A stretch of DNA of 15,314 nt from CAILHX01 sp964511385 (lineage in GTDB: Bacteria; Pseudomonadota; Gammaproteobacteria; Burkholderiales; Methylophilaceae), in the NCBI GenBank assembly GCA_964511385.1, contig CAZEFE010000016.1, forward strand, positions 1 to 15,314. The letters are read 5' to 3'. The stretch's first letter is position 1; the number at the start of each line of letters is the position of its first letter. The notes under the pieces were generated by a model, which worked only from the letters and a program-made list of their open reading frames with translations, was not told the DNA's origin and made no database searches. Below, piece after piece: positions 15,261 through 15,314 of the stretch. The translations under genes were made by a program, and so were the position numbers.

Positions 15261-15314
15261 TTACTCGATAACCTTGGCCACAACACCGGCGCCGACGGTA
15301 CGGCCGCCCTCACG
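15261..15314 (-). CDS. tuf: Elongation factor Tu, C-terminal fragment (cut by window edge)
   Basis: The visible 17 residues read REGGRTVGAGVVAKVIE and end with TAA, the conserved C-terminus of EF-Tu in domain III. The start lies beyond the window. This is the tufB-position copy upstream of tRNA-Trp and secE; the second copy begins at the other end of the window in the same orientation. It is separated from tRNA-Trp by 66 nt containing a hairpin. The reading frame in view is intact. Confidence 0.96.
   Translation of the reverse strand, partial: REGGRTVGAGVVAKVIE

Overview
The window is an ordinary but complete core locus: the fused rif (beta) and str operons of a betaproteobacterium, all transcribed from the minus strand. 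Read in transcription order (right to left), it holds the end of one tuf gene, tRNA-Trp(CCA), secE, nusG, rplK, rplA, rplJ, rplL, rpoB, rpoC, rpsL, rpsG, fusA and the start of a second tuf gene. The assignment to Betaproteobacteria rests on this exact gene order flanked by two tuf copies, on the EF-Tu N-terminus MAKGKFERTKPHVNVGT, on RpoB of about 1387 residues with extra sequence before the rifampicin region, and on RpoC of about 1410 residues. I cannot name the genus. There is no sign of horizontal transfer, insertion sequences, phage genes or CRISPR.

Layout: 1-52 is the tuf start; 77-2170 fusA; 2202-2672 rpsG; 2710-3087 rpsL; 3088-3197 the rif/str junction with a strong candidate promoter and a hairpin; 3198-7430 rpoC; 7441-11604 rpoB; 11605-11798 a spacer with three hairpins; 11799-12182 rplL; 12231-12755 rplJ; 12756-13005 the 250-nt spacer with the L10 leader RNA; 13006-13698 rplA; 13699-14130 rplK; 14131-14211 a short structured spacer; 14212-14745 nusG; 14745-15089 secE; 15119-15194 tRNA-Trp; 15195-15260 a spacer with a hairpin; 15261-15314 the tuf end. 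No gene-free stretch exceeds 300 bases.

The genes jointly supply translation (EF-Tu, EF-G, L1, L7/L12, L10, L11, S7, S12, tRNA-Trp), transcription (beta, beta', NusG) and protein export (SecE). The interest lies in the spacers. These include a near-consensus sigma-70 promoter whose -35 box overlaps the rpoC stop codon, followed by a hairpin plus U-tract in the presumed str leader; three hairpins between rplL and rpoB; and an L10 leader that folds by inspection. Four genes use non-ATG starts (fusA, rpoC and rpoB GTG; rplJ TTG). I found no undescribed biological system here.
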